Source: Phaseolus vulgaris (lineage: Eukaryota; Streptophyta; Magnoliopsida; Fabales; Fabaceae). Taken from it: 64,000 nucleotides of DNA. The stretch lies in assembly GCF_000499845.2 (NCBI RefSeq), contig NC_023750.2:1385415-1449414 (forward strand), written 5' to 3'. Position 1 is the stretch's first letter; each line of letters starts with the position of its first letter. The notes under the pieces are model-generated. The model was not told the DNA's origin and made no database searches. It was given only the letters and a program-made list of their open reading frames with translations. This document shows, piece after piece, positions 25,267 to 36,394 of the stretch. The translations under genes were made by a program, and so were the position numbers.

Positions 25267-26296
25267 AGAGGATGCTTTATTACGTTCTTATGTCAAACAG
25301 TATGGTCCTAGGGAATGGAATCTCGTGTCTCAGCGCATGAACACAACTCTGAACAGGGATGCAAAGTCATGCTTAGAAAGGTGGAAGAACTACCTGAAGC
25401 CTGGCATCAAGAAGGGGTCTCTAACGGAGGAAGAGCAGCGCCTTGTAATCCGGCTTCAAGCGAAACACGGCAACAAGTGGAAGAAAATTGCTGCAGAAGT
25501 TCCAGGTAGAACTGCCAAGAGGTTAGGGAAGTGGTGGGAAGTGTTTAAGGAGAAGCAACAAAGAGAGAATAAGGAGCTCAATAGAATCCCTGACCCTATT
25601 AACAACAGCAAGTACGAGCACATTCTTGAGAGTTTTGCTGAAAAACTAGTAAAGGAACAACATCCTTCACCATCATTTGTTATGGCTGCTTCTAATGGGA
25701 CATTTCTGCGTACTGACACACCAGCACCTGCATCAGCCTTGCTTCCTTCTTGGCTTTCCAATTCTAGTAGTGCTGCTGCTGCTGCTGGCCCAAGTTCCCT
25801 TTCTGTGACACTAAGTCTTTCTTCCTCAACAGTTGCTGCACCTCCATTCTCATGGTTGCAACCTGATAGGGGACCAGACAATGTTCCTTTTGTTTTGGGG
25901 AATATACCAGCTTTCAGTGAAAACATGCTGATATCTCAGATGGTGGAGCACTGCAAAGAGTTGGAAGAGGGACAACGAGCTTTGGGTGCTCACAAGAAGG
26001 AGGCAGGGTGGCGGTTAAGCCGGGTGGAGTTGCAGTTGGAGTCAGAGAAGGCAAGCCGAAGAAGGGAGAAAATGGAAGAGTTTGAAGCAAAGATGAAGGC
26101 TCTTCAGGAAGAGGAGAGAGCTGCGTTGTGCAGAATCGAAGCAGAATACAGAGAAGAGTTAGCTGCATTGAAGAGAGATGCTGAAAACAAGGAACAAAAG
26201 TTAGCAGAACAATGGACTGCAAAGCATTTGCAGCTTACTAGGTTGCTAGAGCAGATTGGATGCAGAGGAGGGCTGCTTGAGCCAAATGCAAGATGA
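25238..26296 (+). CDS. ASYMMETRIC LEAVES1/PHANTASTICA MYB regulator, copy 1
   Basis: Encodes 352 aa in a single coding exon. R2R3-type MYB repeats occupy residues 1-105: R2 tryptophans W7, W27, W49 and R3 W81 and W99/W100, with the first R3 tryptophan replaced as in this family. The block [14 protein letters not shown] and [20 protein letters not shown] are diagnostic for AS1/PHAN. A Ser/Pro/Ala-rich middle follows, then a coiled coil (about residues 235-340) used in homodimer and AS2 contacts. The known role is nuclear repression of class I KNOX genes with AS2 during leaf formation. I chose the ATG at 25238 because family members start MKERQRW; the upstream in-frame extension has no ATG. Two uORFs precede it. 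Confidence 0.97.
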   Translation: MKERQRWRAEEDALLRSYVKQYGPREWNLVSQRMNTTLNRDAKSCLERWKNYLKPGIKKGSLTEEEQRLVIRLQAKHGNKWKKIAAEVPGRTAKRLGKWWEVFKEKQQRENKELNRIPDPINNSKYEHILESFAEKLVKEQHPSPSFVMAASNGTFLRTDTPAPASALLPSWLSNSSSAAAAAGPSSLSVTLSLSSSTVAAPPFSWLQPDRGPDNVPFVLGNIPAFSENMLISQMVEHCKELEEGQRALGAHKKEAGWRLSRVELQLESEKASRRREKMEEFEAKMKALQEEERAALCRIEAEYREELAALKRDAENKEQKLAEQWTAKHLQLTRLLEQIGCRGGLLEPNAR

Positions 26297-26470
26297 AGAT
26301 ATCTTTTGGAACAAGGTTCTCTTGTGACTTCAATTATATGCAGTTCACAAGATTAAGATAGCTTTTGAAAAAAGGTTCTCTTGTGACTTCAATTATATGC
26401 AGTTCACAAGATGAAGATAGTTTTGTGGTAAAATGGATATAGGTGTTCTTATGACTTCAATTGTTTGCAT
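26291..26470 (+). repeat. 59-bp tandem triplication starting at the stop codon
   Basis: agatgaagat at 26291 (containing the TGA stop) recurs as agattaagat at 26350 and agatgaagat at 26409, exactly 59 bp apart. The following ggttctcttgtgacttcaat is shared by units 1 and 2. Unit 3 is more diverged. The array forms the start of the 3' UTR. Confidence 0.85.
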
Positions 26471-28800
26471 TTTGTGCTTGTTGTGATCTTGGTATATTTG
26501 TGTTGTAGATGTGTGCTATCAGTTTGTACCACTTGAGTAATTTCTGTGAGCACTTCAATTATAGTATCATCACTTCCAAGTATGTGAACTTAGTTTTTTT
26601 CCTCACCATACTTGCCTCCAAATTCTTTTCTTGGAGTGGCATTTGCTGAATGATTCTATGTAAATGTATCTAATCTTTAGACATGTTTGAAGCTTTCCTA
26701 GAAACACTTCTAGAAAGAGAAGAAAATAAAATAAAAATGAAATGAGTTATTCCATTAGATAAAATTAGTTTACCAAGTTCTTTTTTTAAAGTCTGGTAAG
26801 TTTTTCTTTTTCTTTTATTGTTTTAGAAATGCTATTGGGGAAGTTTGACTTGAATAAGTAGAGACTAAACACTACCATTGGGTTGAATTAGTGTAAAACA
26901 TTTTCAAAAACAAGTTTCCTCCCATATATATTAAAAATTATTATTTATATCAAATTGTTTTAAGAATTTTATTTGTTTACAAAAAATTATTATATTACAT
27001 AAGTTAAATCAACTACAATCTTTATATTCTTTTCATTTGTTTTATTTTAAAAACAACTTCAATATAAACAATTACACTTTTCACTCTTTCTCTTTTTTTT
27101 TTCATTTTGTTCCCTCTCTCTGATTCAAACACGTACAAGACACACATGCATAGATATATCACTTATGCATTATTTGTTTCTGGTTTCTGGGAGTGATTTT
27201 TTTGCAAAGAAAAGCAAAGAAAGTGAGAAAATCAAGAAATAAAATATTATTAAAATTTAGAAATTGAGTTCATGTTTTTTTCTTTTGCAAATATGCAAAG
27301 AATTGTAAGGAAATACAATTAAATATATTTTATAATTATTAAAAATTTACATAATATCATTAAAAAATTAAAATTATCCTTAATTTTATTTGTATCAATT
27401 TAATAATATTATTAATAAAAATAAATATAATTATTTATATAATAATATTAATTATAAAAATATATAAATTAATTAATTAAATTATTATTATTCAAATATT
27501 TTTAAAATCAATAATAAATTTGTAAATTTATATTTTATATTTTTTTTAAAATTAAAAATTTCTACACAATCATCTCATCACTCAAACTTAAATAAAACTT
27601 TCTATAGAAATCTAGTCTAATATATCCCAATCCAAACAATCTTACTTTTCTCTAAAAATCATTCCAAATTCAATTTTTCAAATCTCCTCATTAATCCAAA
27701 AACATCATTAATAAAATTTAAGTTTAACGTCCTAGTATATGTATTTATATTTTATGATAACTTAAAATTCTAATAATGATTAAAAAATAATATATATGAA
27801 ATTGCATCCAAGTTTATAAAATAGAAAAAAGAACGCCTTTATTTGTACAAAATTAGACACACTCTTCCAATTCGATAATTAAAAATATTAAAGGATGAAA
27901 ACACAGTTCATATAATTTCCTTTTATTGATTCAAATAAAAATATTTTTTCCTTAAATTATGTCCATTAAAATTTAATATAAAAATGAAAAATTTAGTGAA
28001 AATAAATTTTAATTAATTAAAATATATTCTATGATTTATATTTCCGTATTATCAGTATAAATATAAATATTCATTACATTATAGTTTTGTTTGGCAACTA
28101 TTTCTTCGAAAACTTGATGTAAGAAGATTGAATCTACTATCATTCCAATACTTTGTTGGCTAGATAGTGTTAAAGATGATAAAATATTTTAAAAAAATGT
28201 TAATTTGATAATTAATAAATACACCAATTTATAATTTTTTTAAATTTTCTTTATTTTCTTATATAATTTATATTTCAGTAAAAGATTTTAGCAGTTATAT
28301 TATGAAGTAATCTAATTTTTTTTTGTCAATGTATCAAAATTCTATTAAATAAGAAACACTAATTTACAGTTTCTTAAAATTTCTTCATTTTTTCCCATAA
28401 CTCACATTTCAATAAAATATTGTTTTTTCTTATCCTTGTAACAGTATTAATAGGAAATAATTCAATATTTGTAAATATATGATTTTTTTAAAATGAAAAA
28501 AAGTTTTTTTAATACCATCTACACTAGAAAAACATATATTTAACAAATAATAATCTAATAATATTTTGAATTAAAAAATAAAATAAAATATTAATTTATT
28601 GAAGTGTGAGATGTATATTTTACTGTTCATAGTCTTAACATATCATCATCCACAAAATATCTCAGAATGTATTAAATAAGATGAAAGTAGTTAAAGTTTA
28701 ATTAATTTTTTGATTGAATAGTGTATTTAAATTTAAATTTAAATAAAGAGAAGGTATATTCTTAGAGGATTTGCAGAGTGAATAATTTAGAAAGGAGTGA
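26471..28800. other. Spacer between the two PHAN genes
   Basis: 3' UTR end of copy 1, then strongly AT-rich DNA. No ORF or repeat family is recognised. The region 28740-28860 before the copy 2 leader is less AT-rich and probably holds its core promoter. Confidence 0.5.
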
Positions 28801-28859
28801 AGGAGGGAGTGTGGCATTTTGAAGCACTGAAACCAAAGTACCACACTGCTCTATTAATG

Positions 28860-30537
28860 CCTTTTTCCTCTCTTTTTTTTCTCTCTTGTGACCCTGTGCC
28901 CTGTCTTGTCCAATTCCATCTCTTTACCTACACCCCCACCCCACCAAATATTTTCTCTCTCTTCCATCAACAATGAACCAAGCTCCTAGGTAGTTAGGGA
29001 CCAACTTCAACCCTTCTTCTTCTTCTTGCATTTTTCACCATTTCACTCACCAACCAACCAACCAAGGATGACTTTGTCTTTGGGTTCAGGGCTTTAGGAT
29101 GGTGGGGTTTGAAAAACTGTTCTTTTCTTTGTTTTTCTATCTCTCTGTGCCTCCCCACTTTTGGTGAAGTTTCAAGTTTTGTTCTTTCTGATTTTCTCTT
29201 TTGATGCTGTTTAAGGGCTCTAGATTGTGGAAGTTTTGGTGTTGTTTTGCTCCCATTGTTTGTTTCGGCTTAGTTATCTTTGCTTTGGTTTTGAGTCAAG
29301 TTTTGTTTGTAGAATGATTCTTAAATCCTATGCCTTTTTAAGTATGGGATTTTTTTTTATATTTTTAAAATGCTTACTTTTTATTGAATATTTATTTTAT
29401 AAACCAGTACCAATATTTGTGGAACATTGTTGTGTTTTCTTTTATTCCAGTAGTTTCCACTATGCATTTATGCTTTGTTTTTGAGTTTGTATAGCTGATT
29501 CCATGATGACTTGAATAACTTACCTAATGTCTTGGGAGTCTTGTAACCAATCCTGAAATTAGTGTGATTCAATGGAAAAAATTAAGGAGTGTGTATCTGT
29601 CTCATCGAAACCAATGCTTCAGATTCCATTATTCTATTTTGGAATAAAAGATAAGGAGGATAATGTTGTTTTATTGAGTGATGTGATTGTTTTTGGCTAC
29701 TGCCCTTATATAATAATTAATAATTCTGAAAACTGTATATTAAAGGACCTGAAGAATTATTCAGTTTTAGAAAGGTTTGTTGCAGCCATTTTTAATTCAG
29801 TAGTATGCCAGTTAAAAAATTTCTCTGGAAGATCTTGGCAAAAATAGCCATTATTTTAATCTGCTTTCAACTTTTATACTCAATCATCACGTGTCTCTGG
29901 AAGATCTTGACTAAATAGTCATTCTCTATGTTTCTTTGGTTGGTAGTTTATGTATGCTGCACATGCATTCTGCATATTGACAGTGTGCTAAGTGTTCTAT
30001 TCTTAGTGCGAATTCTGTTTTCTGCATTAGGCTAGGCATGACATTGTCATGAATTGATTTGAAGATGATCTTGCTTCAATGTTGAGCACGGTATGAATTA
30101 TTATGAACACTTTGGAATTTTAGCAGAAAGTTCATTTGTGTTTCTATTGTTGGTCATCAAATTAACTTTCTATCACTCTTCTTTTAGTAAACTGTTAATT
30201 TCGGACAAACACTAGAGTCAAGAAGCAAGTAAATGAAATTCAAATCCATTGTAATTTCTGTCACTGTTGACCCAACAGTTACACTGTATTGCCATGAAAA
30301 TTATTTGAAGCAATTACCTTCTTTCAAGAACTTTGGTTTTTATGAAATTATATATAGTTTGAGCTTTGTTTAGTAGTGTTGCACCTTAATTTTGTGATTA
30401 GTTGAAATGATATGTTATTGTTGTGTTAATAGGTCTTTAATTGTTTGATCTTGCAATCATTGTTGTCATGAATTATGCAGATACAATAATGAAGAGTTCA
30501 AGATTGAAGAAATGGGCTGTGGGATTTGCAGTTGGAA
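28860..30537 (+). other. 5' leader and leader intron of AS1/PHAN copy 2
   Basis: A CT-rich leader (about 28860-29170) resembles that of copy 1 in type. The acceptor TATGCAG ends at 30480 and the second leader exon starts at 30481. The donor is not certain (a GTGAAG near 29163 is one candidate). The 91-codon ORF at 29572-29847 lies in the intron and has no family match. Confidence 0.5.
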
Positions 30538-30566
30538 ATGAAGGAAAGGCAACGTTGGAAGGCTGA
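30489..30566 (+). promoter_or_regulatory. uORF 1 of AS1/PHAN copy 2
   Basis: 25 codons with the WAVGFA core, ending in TGA at 30564-30566, 26 nt past the main ATG's A. It matches uORF 1 of copy 1, including its stop position. Confidence 0.6.
30512..30541 (+). promoter_or_regulatory. uORF 2 of AS1/PHAN copy 2
   Basis: Nine codons, MGCGICSWK, in strong start context. The stop overlaps the main start as ATGA (30538-30541). It differs from copy 1 by one base (Thr versus Ser). Confidence 0.6.
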
Positions 30567-31584
30567 AGAGGATGCATTGTTATGTGCTTATGTTAGAGAG
30601 TATGGTCCTAGGGAATGGAACCTTGTGTCTCAGCGCATGAACACAACTCTGAACAGGGATGCAAAGTCATGCTTAGAAAGGTGGAAGAACTACCTGAAGC
30701 CTGGCATCAAGAAGGGGTCTCTAACGGAGGAAGAGCAGCACCATGTGATCCGGCTTCAAGCGAAACACGGCAACAAGTGGAAGAAAATTGCTGCAGAAGT
30801 TCCTGGTAGAACTGCCAAGAGGTTAGGGAAGTGGTGGGAAGTGTTCAAGGAGAAGCAACAAAGGGAGAAACAAGAGATTAACAAAGCAATTGGTCCAGTT
30901 GATAACACCAAATATGATCACATTCTTGAGACTTTTGCTGAGAAGCTAGTGAAAGAACACCCTTCACAATCATCATACCTTATGGCTGCTTCTACTGGAC
31001 CATTTATCCATACTGATGCACATGCAACTGTTCCTGCACCTGCACCTGCATCTGCAGCAGCAGCATTGCTTCCTCCTTGGCTTTCAAATTCTAGCACCAC
31101 CAATCCCTCACCAGCAATTATGCCACCTTCCCCTTCTGTGACCCTCAGTCTCTCATCAACTGCACCTCCTCCCCCTTGGTTGAATGTAACAACACCTCAT
31201 GGTGATGGCATAGTAGTTTCAGAGTTAATAGACTGCTGCAAGGAGTTGGAAGAAGGGCATCATGCTATGGTGGTGCACAGGAAGGAGGCAGCATGGCTGT
31301 TAAGAAGGGTGGAGCTGCAGTTGGAGGCAGAGAAGGGAAACAGAAGGAGGGAAAAGATGGAGGAAATTGAAGCAAAGATTAAGGCTCTGGGGGAAGAAAA
31401 GAATGCTGCTTTGGATAGGATAGAAGCAGAATATAGAGAACAGTTAGCAGGGTTGAGAAGAGATGCAGAAAGCAAGGAGAAGAAGTTGGTTGAGGAATGG
31501 AATGCAAAGCACATGAGGGTAGTGAAGTGTATGGAACAAGTAGGATGCAGAATATCCAGAATTGCTGAGCCTAATGGAAGATAA
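30538..31584 (+). CDS. ASYMMETRIC LEAVES1/PHANTASTICA MYB regulator, copy 2
   Basis: Encodes 348 aa, uninterrupted, in the same orientation as copy 1 and 4.2 kb beyond its stop. Same architecture: MYB repeats at 1-105 (W7, W27, W49, W81, W99/W100), Ser/Pro/Ala-rich linker, and C-terminal coiled coil beginning [16 protein letters not shown]. Compared with copy 1, the linker is heavily diverged and the coiled coil moderately so, while the MYB domain is almost identical even at synonymous sites. Both copies look functional, so they may share or partition the PHAN leaf-polarity role. Confidence 0.97.
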   Translation: MKERQRWKAEEDALLCAYVREYGPREWNLVSQRMNTTLNRDAKSCLERWKNYLKPGIKKGSLTEEEQHHVIRLQAKHGNKWKKIAAEVPGRTAKRLGKWWEVFKEKQQREKQEINKAIGPVDNTKYDHILETFAEKLVKEHPSQSSYLMAASTGPFIHTDAHATVPAPAPASAAAALLPPWLSNSSTTNPSPAIMPPSPSVTLSLSSTAPPPPWLNVTTPHGDGIVVSELIDCCKELEEGHHAMVVHRKEAAWLLRRVELQLEAEKGNRRREKMEEIEAKIKALGEEKNAALDRIEAEYREQLAGLRRDAESKEKKLVEEWNAKHMRVVKCMEQVGCRISRIAEPNGR

Positions 31585-31689
31585 ATAGAAGAAATTATTC
31601 AGAAATTTGCTCTTTATGTAGTTTGGATCTTGTAGTCCAACTATCTATTTGTATTGATCTTGCACTAGTTGCATCCATCTTCCTGAATT

Positions 31690-31793
31690 GAATTCTTGCT
31701 GTGTTCAAATTTCCCTTCAACTGTGTTGCATCTCAGTGAAGGAATTCTTGCTGTGTTCTAATTTTCCTGCAAACTGTGTTGCATCTCAGTGAA
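31690..31793 (+). repeat. 52-bp tandem duplication in the 3' UTR of copy 2
   Basis: gaattcttgctgtgttc at 31690 recurs at 31742. Both units end in ctgtgttgcatctcagtgaa. A few substitutions separate them. Confidence 0.85.
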
Positions 31794-31799
31794 GGAAGG

Positions 31800-32999
31800 A
31801 TGTGTTGGTTCTGAAGAAATTGCTACTCATTTGGGTAATCTTGTTTATATATAATAATAGTTTGAAACAGGTTTATATGGAGAACGTTTGATTGGTGCAA
31901 AAAATATGTGAACAGTGAATATAGATTGTTCTTTGATTCTATTTCAATAGTTGGTATTAAAAAATAAGTACATAAATAATGTGTCACTATCTATTTTTTT
32001 ATTTTATTTTTATATAGTTATATCATTCGAATTCTCGGTTTTTTGAATTTAAAAATATTTTGTTTAGTTAGATGAAGTTAGCTTATGATTTATGATTTTA
32101 TTTATTTATTTAATGAAAATAGGTTGTTTTTAACAAAGAATTAAAAGAGATATAATTAATTTACTCTTTATTTTACCAGACCGAACTTCGACCTTCATTT
32201 TTGGTTCGTGGTTGCTGATGCCCCACAGAATTCGATTCCTTGATGGTTGAATTTTGAGAATTTTTTTTTCTCTAGGGGTGGGTGAGGAAGAAGAAAGAAA
32301 AATAAAATTAAAAATAACTTTTTTGAAAGTAAAAACTGATTTTGAAAAAACTAATTAAGATTGGGAGAAATTTTTTTAAATCGTTTGAGAGGAAAGAAAT
32401 TAAAAAGTTATGTAAGGTGAAATATATTTTGGTTTTGTAGAAAATATAAATATTTTAAAATGGAAGGAAATATTAAATTTTTGTGAATTTTTATTGGTCA
32501 ATTAAAAATTTGAAAGGATTTTAAAAAAGTAGTTTGAAATATAAAATGAATAAAAATATATGTAGTGCATTTTTTATGTTTCAAAATAGGAAAAAGTAAA
32601 AGAAAAATGTTTTGTATTAAATAAATGTATTAAAAATTGACTTAAATTTTGGGAGTTTTTTTTTAATTTGTATGAGGGGGGAGGGGAGGAGGAGAGGGGG
32701 GAATAAAACAAACATTGTTTTTTCTTAATTGTTTTTTGAAATTAAAGTTTTGTTTATTTCTTGGTTAAAAATGAAAATAAATTAATAATATAAAAATGAT
32801 TGAATTAAAATTTTGAAAGAATAATAAAGATGAAAAGAGAATGAAATGATATAGTTTATATGTGATGAAAACTATTTAGTCTTGAAACTTTTAGTTAAGA
32901 AGATAAATAAAGATCGAGTATTATTGGAGGAAAAACACTCATAAATTGAAGAATATTTGTTTTCTTCCTAATCTTGTAAAAATTGTATAGGGTAGTTAG
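31800..32999. other. AT-rich intergenic DNA with a G-rich tract
   Basis: No gene seen. A purine/G-rich tract at about 32676-32702 (runs of 6, 4 and 6 G separated by A and GGA) might form a G-quadruplex. The rest is A/T-rich. Confidence 0.4.
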
Positions 33000-33490
33000 G
33001 AATTATTTTTGGAACAAGTAGAGTAGGGTGTAAATAGAAAAGATAGTAGGGTGTAAAATAGGAAAAGAGGGGTGCAAATAGGAAATTAGACAAGGATGAT
33101 ATGAAAGTCCACATGTCATTTCCTTAATGGAGAGGATTTTCCTCCAATGAAGACATGTCACTTGTCACTCTCCCAATAAAGAGGATTTGCACTAATAAGG
33201 AGGTGACACTTGTCACACTCTCATTTGAGAGGTTTTGAAAGACTTTCTCTTATAAATAGGGGTCTTTTGTACATGTTTTTTAACTTTGATTAGAGTAAAG
33301 AATTGTTGTCCATTTTTTTAGAAACTTCTACTTGTCAAAGTTCTCTTTAGAGTTATTTTCTTGCTTGACAAATTTCTAGACTCCTCCTAGTAGTGTTGGC
33401 CCAACCTCAATCTAAAAACTAAGTGTTGGTCTAACCTCACTTAGATTGAAGTCATAATTTCCATCTCCTCTTTGAATTTTTCTACACTTC
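33000..33490 (+). mobile_element. LTR-like segment with TATA box
   Basis: Moderately GC-richer sequence with TATAAATAGG at 33251-33260, preceded by repeated cacttgtcac motifs (33161, 33207) and followed by a T-rich transcript-like region. This resembles a solo LTR, but no boundaries or target duplication could be fixed. Confidence 0.3.
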
Positions 33491-34202
33491 TTACATGTTT
33501 TCACTATCATTCATCATTTGTACAAGAAATTCAAACCAAAACATTGAAGAAGAAGATCTACACATGAGCATGCAAAGTCGGATTGCATCATTTAGCAGCC
33601 ACAAAATTTCCTCTGTAGATCTTGTTAACTTGGCATACAGTTCAATCATTGTAGGAAATGGAAATAAAGACTTCCAAGTTAACAATTGATAAACATTTTC
33701 ATTAGTTATTATCTAACTAACATCATACCTTGCCCTTATGTGGTTAACTGAGCTTGGAAGTAGTACAACTTCATCAATATTGTCTGATTTGGAAGTCCCA
33801 AAGCGCCACAAAATTTCTCATTTAATGTTTCGTTTGCATCCGAGTGAACACTATTCGCTCAGATAGAAAAGAAAAGAAAATGTTGGTTTGTTTCCAATGA
33901 ATTAAGCGAATTGAAAAACGTTGATTTGGGGAAGAGGGATAACAACAATCCCCTCTACCATGCAAAGAAAAACCGTAAAAGTTTACAAAAATTTACATAT
34001 ATCAGTAAAAAGTTAAAATTATCCTTAATTATTTTTTTATACACATATAAAATAAAACTTTATATATTATAATAAAAAATATTATATATTTATAATATAA
34101 ATAATAATTAATTATAATAATAAAATAAACATATTTATATAATAATAATATAAATGTATTTAGATAGTAATAGTAAAATAAAATAAATTAGTATATAAAT
34201 GT

Positions 34203-34750
34203 GTTCTCGCCGGTTGACTTGGGTGGAAAGTTCTGCTTCTAACCTGTCTCCTTTAGATTCTGTTCTACGTCTTCTCGTCTCATTGGAACGTGGCTTTATT
34301 GAGACAGAGGGGACTCTACCTGTTGATCACACTCCGACGATCAAGTCAGTGAGAACTTAAGAAAATAAGATAAGTATTCAGTTTCAGTCTAGTATTCAGA
34401 AACAACGTACCTTTACCTTGGGTCTCAAGCCCCTTTTATAACTACTCTTGTAATGGCTTTCACTCACGAGAATATAATCTCAACTGGAAGCATACGTAAC
34501 AGAAAAACATTATGTTCACGGGCACCTTCACTCATGGTGCTACAACAAAAGAGAATCTAATGCACCTTTATTCTCGGGTGCTTTCTACTCATTAACAACT
34601 TTATATTTTCAATTAACAGCTTTATGCATACATATATTCAGTTAACAACTACAAATATATTGATGCATACACTTATCTATTAACATATATACATATTTAA
34701 CTAACAACCTCTTATTAATACCTGACAAAACTTATTATTTTAATTATTTT
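34203..34750 (-). mobile_element. LTR-like segment, minus orientation, probably gypsy
   Basis: The minus strand has TATAAAAGGG (34431-34440) followed by GCTTGAGACCCAAGG and a GC-richer region, as in gypsy LTR promoters and R/U5. A gypsy reverse-transcriptase fragment of the same orientation lies about 0.7 kb to the right, so this may be its 3' LTR. Ends not determined. Confidence 0.4.
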
Positions 34751-35449
34751 CCATCGGGCTTACCAATAAAACTGACCAAACTCATGACCCACCCGCTGGG
34801 CCCAACAACTGAGCTGACCTACCCACATGCTCAAATCGAGGTCCCGAGATCCCGAGTGCTCCTGCCCGATACACAAGCCCCCAGGCTCGAGCTGAGCTTG
34901 GCTAAGCGAAGAGGCTTTTGAGTGCTTTGGCAGCTGACCTGATGGTTTCTCAGTGGGTAGGTGTGGCGTAGTGCACAAAGTGTTTTTTGAGGTGACGTCT
35001 CACCACACTCAATCCCAAGCGTAGACGTGGCACATCCATCAACGGTGGGAAAGCATTGTCGCTTGCCATTCCCCTTTGAAATTCTCACTCCTACTCCACT
35101 ACTCCATTTCCCCAAAATCTCCCTCCTTTCGTCTTCTTCCTCACACAATCTTTCACTCTTCAGAAAACTCCTCGCACTCTCAAAACTTCTTCTTTAAGAT
35201 TTCCTCTTCCTCTTGCGCCATCAAGATCTTCTTCAACAAAGTAAACTCTTTTCTTCACTTGCTTAACATAACATGTACTTTCTCTTTACCATTCTCCATC
35301 ATCAAGCATTTATTTATCGATTATACTGCATGGGCTCATCATTAAGCCTTTCATATTATTAATCACATTACTGGAGCTGTGATCCTTTATGGATTTACCA
35401 TTTTCTGTTGATAATTGTTGCTTACCGGCTAATTGCATTGCATGATTGT
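34751..35449. other. Repeat-like spacer between LTR and gypsy RT fragment
   Basis: GC-richer sequence up to about 35200 (for example acaagcccccaggctcgagc at 34872-34891) then CT-rich. Several frames are open but none matches a known family. Probably transposon-derived. Confidence 0.3.
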
Positions 35450-35734
35450 ATGGTTCCCCTTATCTCCATTGGCTGACAAGAAACGAGATAGGGCAGTCAT
35501 GCGTCCAGTTAGCTGCTAGACCTCTTTCACATTGGCATGGCTCCTCATTCCTATGATGACAATACATTTGTCGGGGATCGCCTTTATACCCCTTTCAGTC
35601 AGCAAAAACTCAAGGAACTTCTCTGCTTCTACCCCGAACACACACTTATCTGGATTCAGCTTCAAATTATATTTAGTTATTTTCGTGAATAGCTCCTCCA
35701 AGTCAACAATGTGCTGATCTCTCTCTTTTGACAC
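35450..35734 (-). pseudogene. Ty3/gypsy reverse transcriptase fragment
   Basis: The minus strand reads ERDQHIVDLEELFTKI, then KYNLKLNPDKCVFGV and FLLTERGIKAIPDKC, a characteristic gypsy RT thumb/connection region. It continues past a stop (about 35517) into QLTGRMTALSRFLSA. It is a fragment without the catalytic YxDD box. Confidence 0.85.
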
Positions 35735-36160
35735 ACGTATCGGACACGCCTTTTAAATGGTGTGTCCATGTCAGACACACGTATCAGACACCAACACTCG
35801 TATGACACTCGTATAATACATATCGGTGAAGTGTCTAATTTAAAAAAATATTTGTTAGATTTTTGACAATTTTAACACGATTCTAATACAATTTTAAAAA
35901 GAAAAAGTACATTAATTTTTTAAAAGATCAAACTTATTGTATAAATTTTATTATGATTATAAAATTAAGGAACAAATATTTTGAAACCAAAACCATGAGA
36001 AACATCTTTTTGTTAAAAAAAAAATAAAACATACTTATTCATGTCAATCTTTATTGTCAATTTATATAATTTGTAATTATATAACATATAAATTTGTGTT
36101 TCGTATCCTATATTTTAGAAATTATACGTATCTTCGTGTCCATATCGTATCAATGTCGAT
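35735..36160. repeat. Repeat with gtatc(a/g)gacac motifs
   Basis: Multiple copies of cgtatcggacac/cgtatcagacac and their near reverse complement (cgtgtccatatcgtatc at 36138-36154) lie at the two ends, around an AT-rich core. This could be a small inverted-repeat element just upstream of the RNR1 promoter. Confidence 0.35.
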
Positions 36161-36300
36161 GAGTTTAAATTGGATTAAACTAAAAATTCAAATTAATTCA
36201 ATTAATTTGATTTGAATTTTATAATCGAGTTAATTTCAATCAAAAAATTATTTTATATTTTTATTCATTTAAAAACATTATTCTAGAAAACTTACTAAGA

Positions 36301-36306
36301 TATAAA
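36301..36306 (+). promoter_or_regulatory. Putative TATA box of RNR1
   Basis: TATAAA 94 bp before the ATG at 36395, within a short GC-richer promoter. A four-codon uORF (ATG CTT CTC TGA, 36369-36380) lies in the presumed leader. Confidence 0.45.
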
Positions 36307-36394
36307 CCCTTGAATCTGCACCACTCACCCACAGAAGACAAAACAGCACCATCCTCACTACTCCACCCATGCTTCTCTGAAACTTTCTTTCATC

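Noticed and set aside
25456..26222. Minus-strand ORFs of 102-156 codons opposite PHAN copy 1
   Set aside because: Antisense shadows of the coiled-coil and MYB coding sequence.
29572..29847. 91-codon ORF as a small gene
   Set aside because: Lies in the leader intron of PHAN copy 2 with AT-rich composition and no family resemblance.
33491..33689. Pair of 64-codon ORFs on both strands
   Set aside because: No recognisable family, no promoter or splice context.
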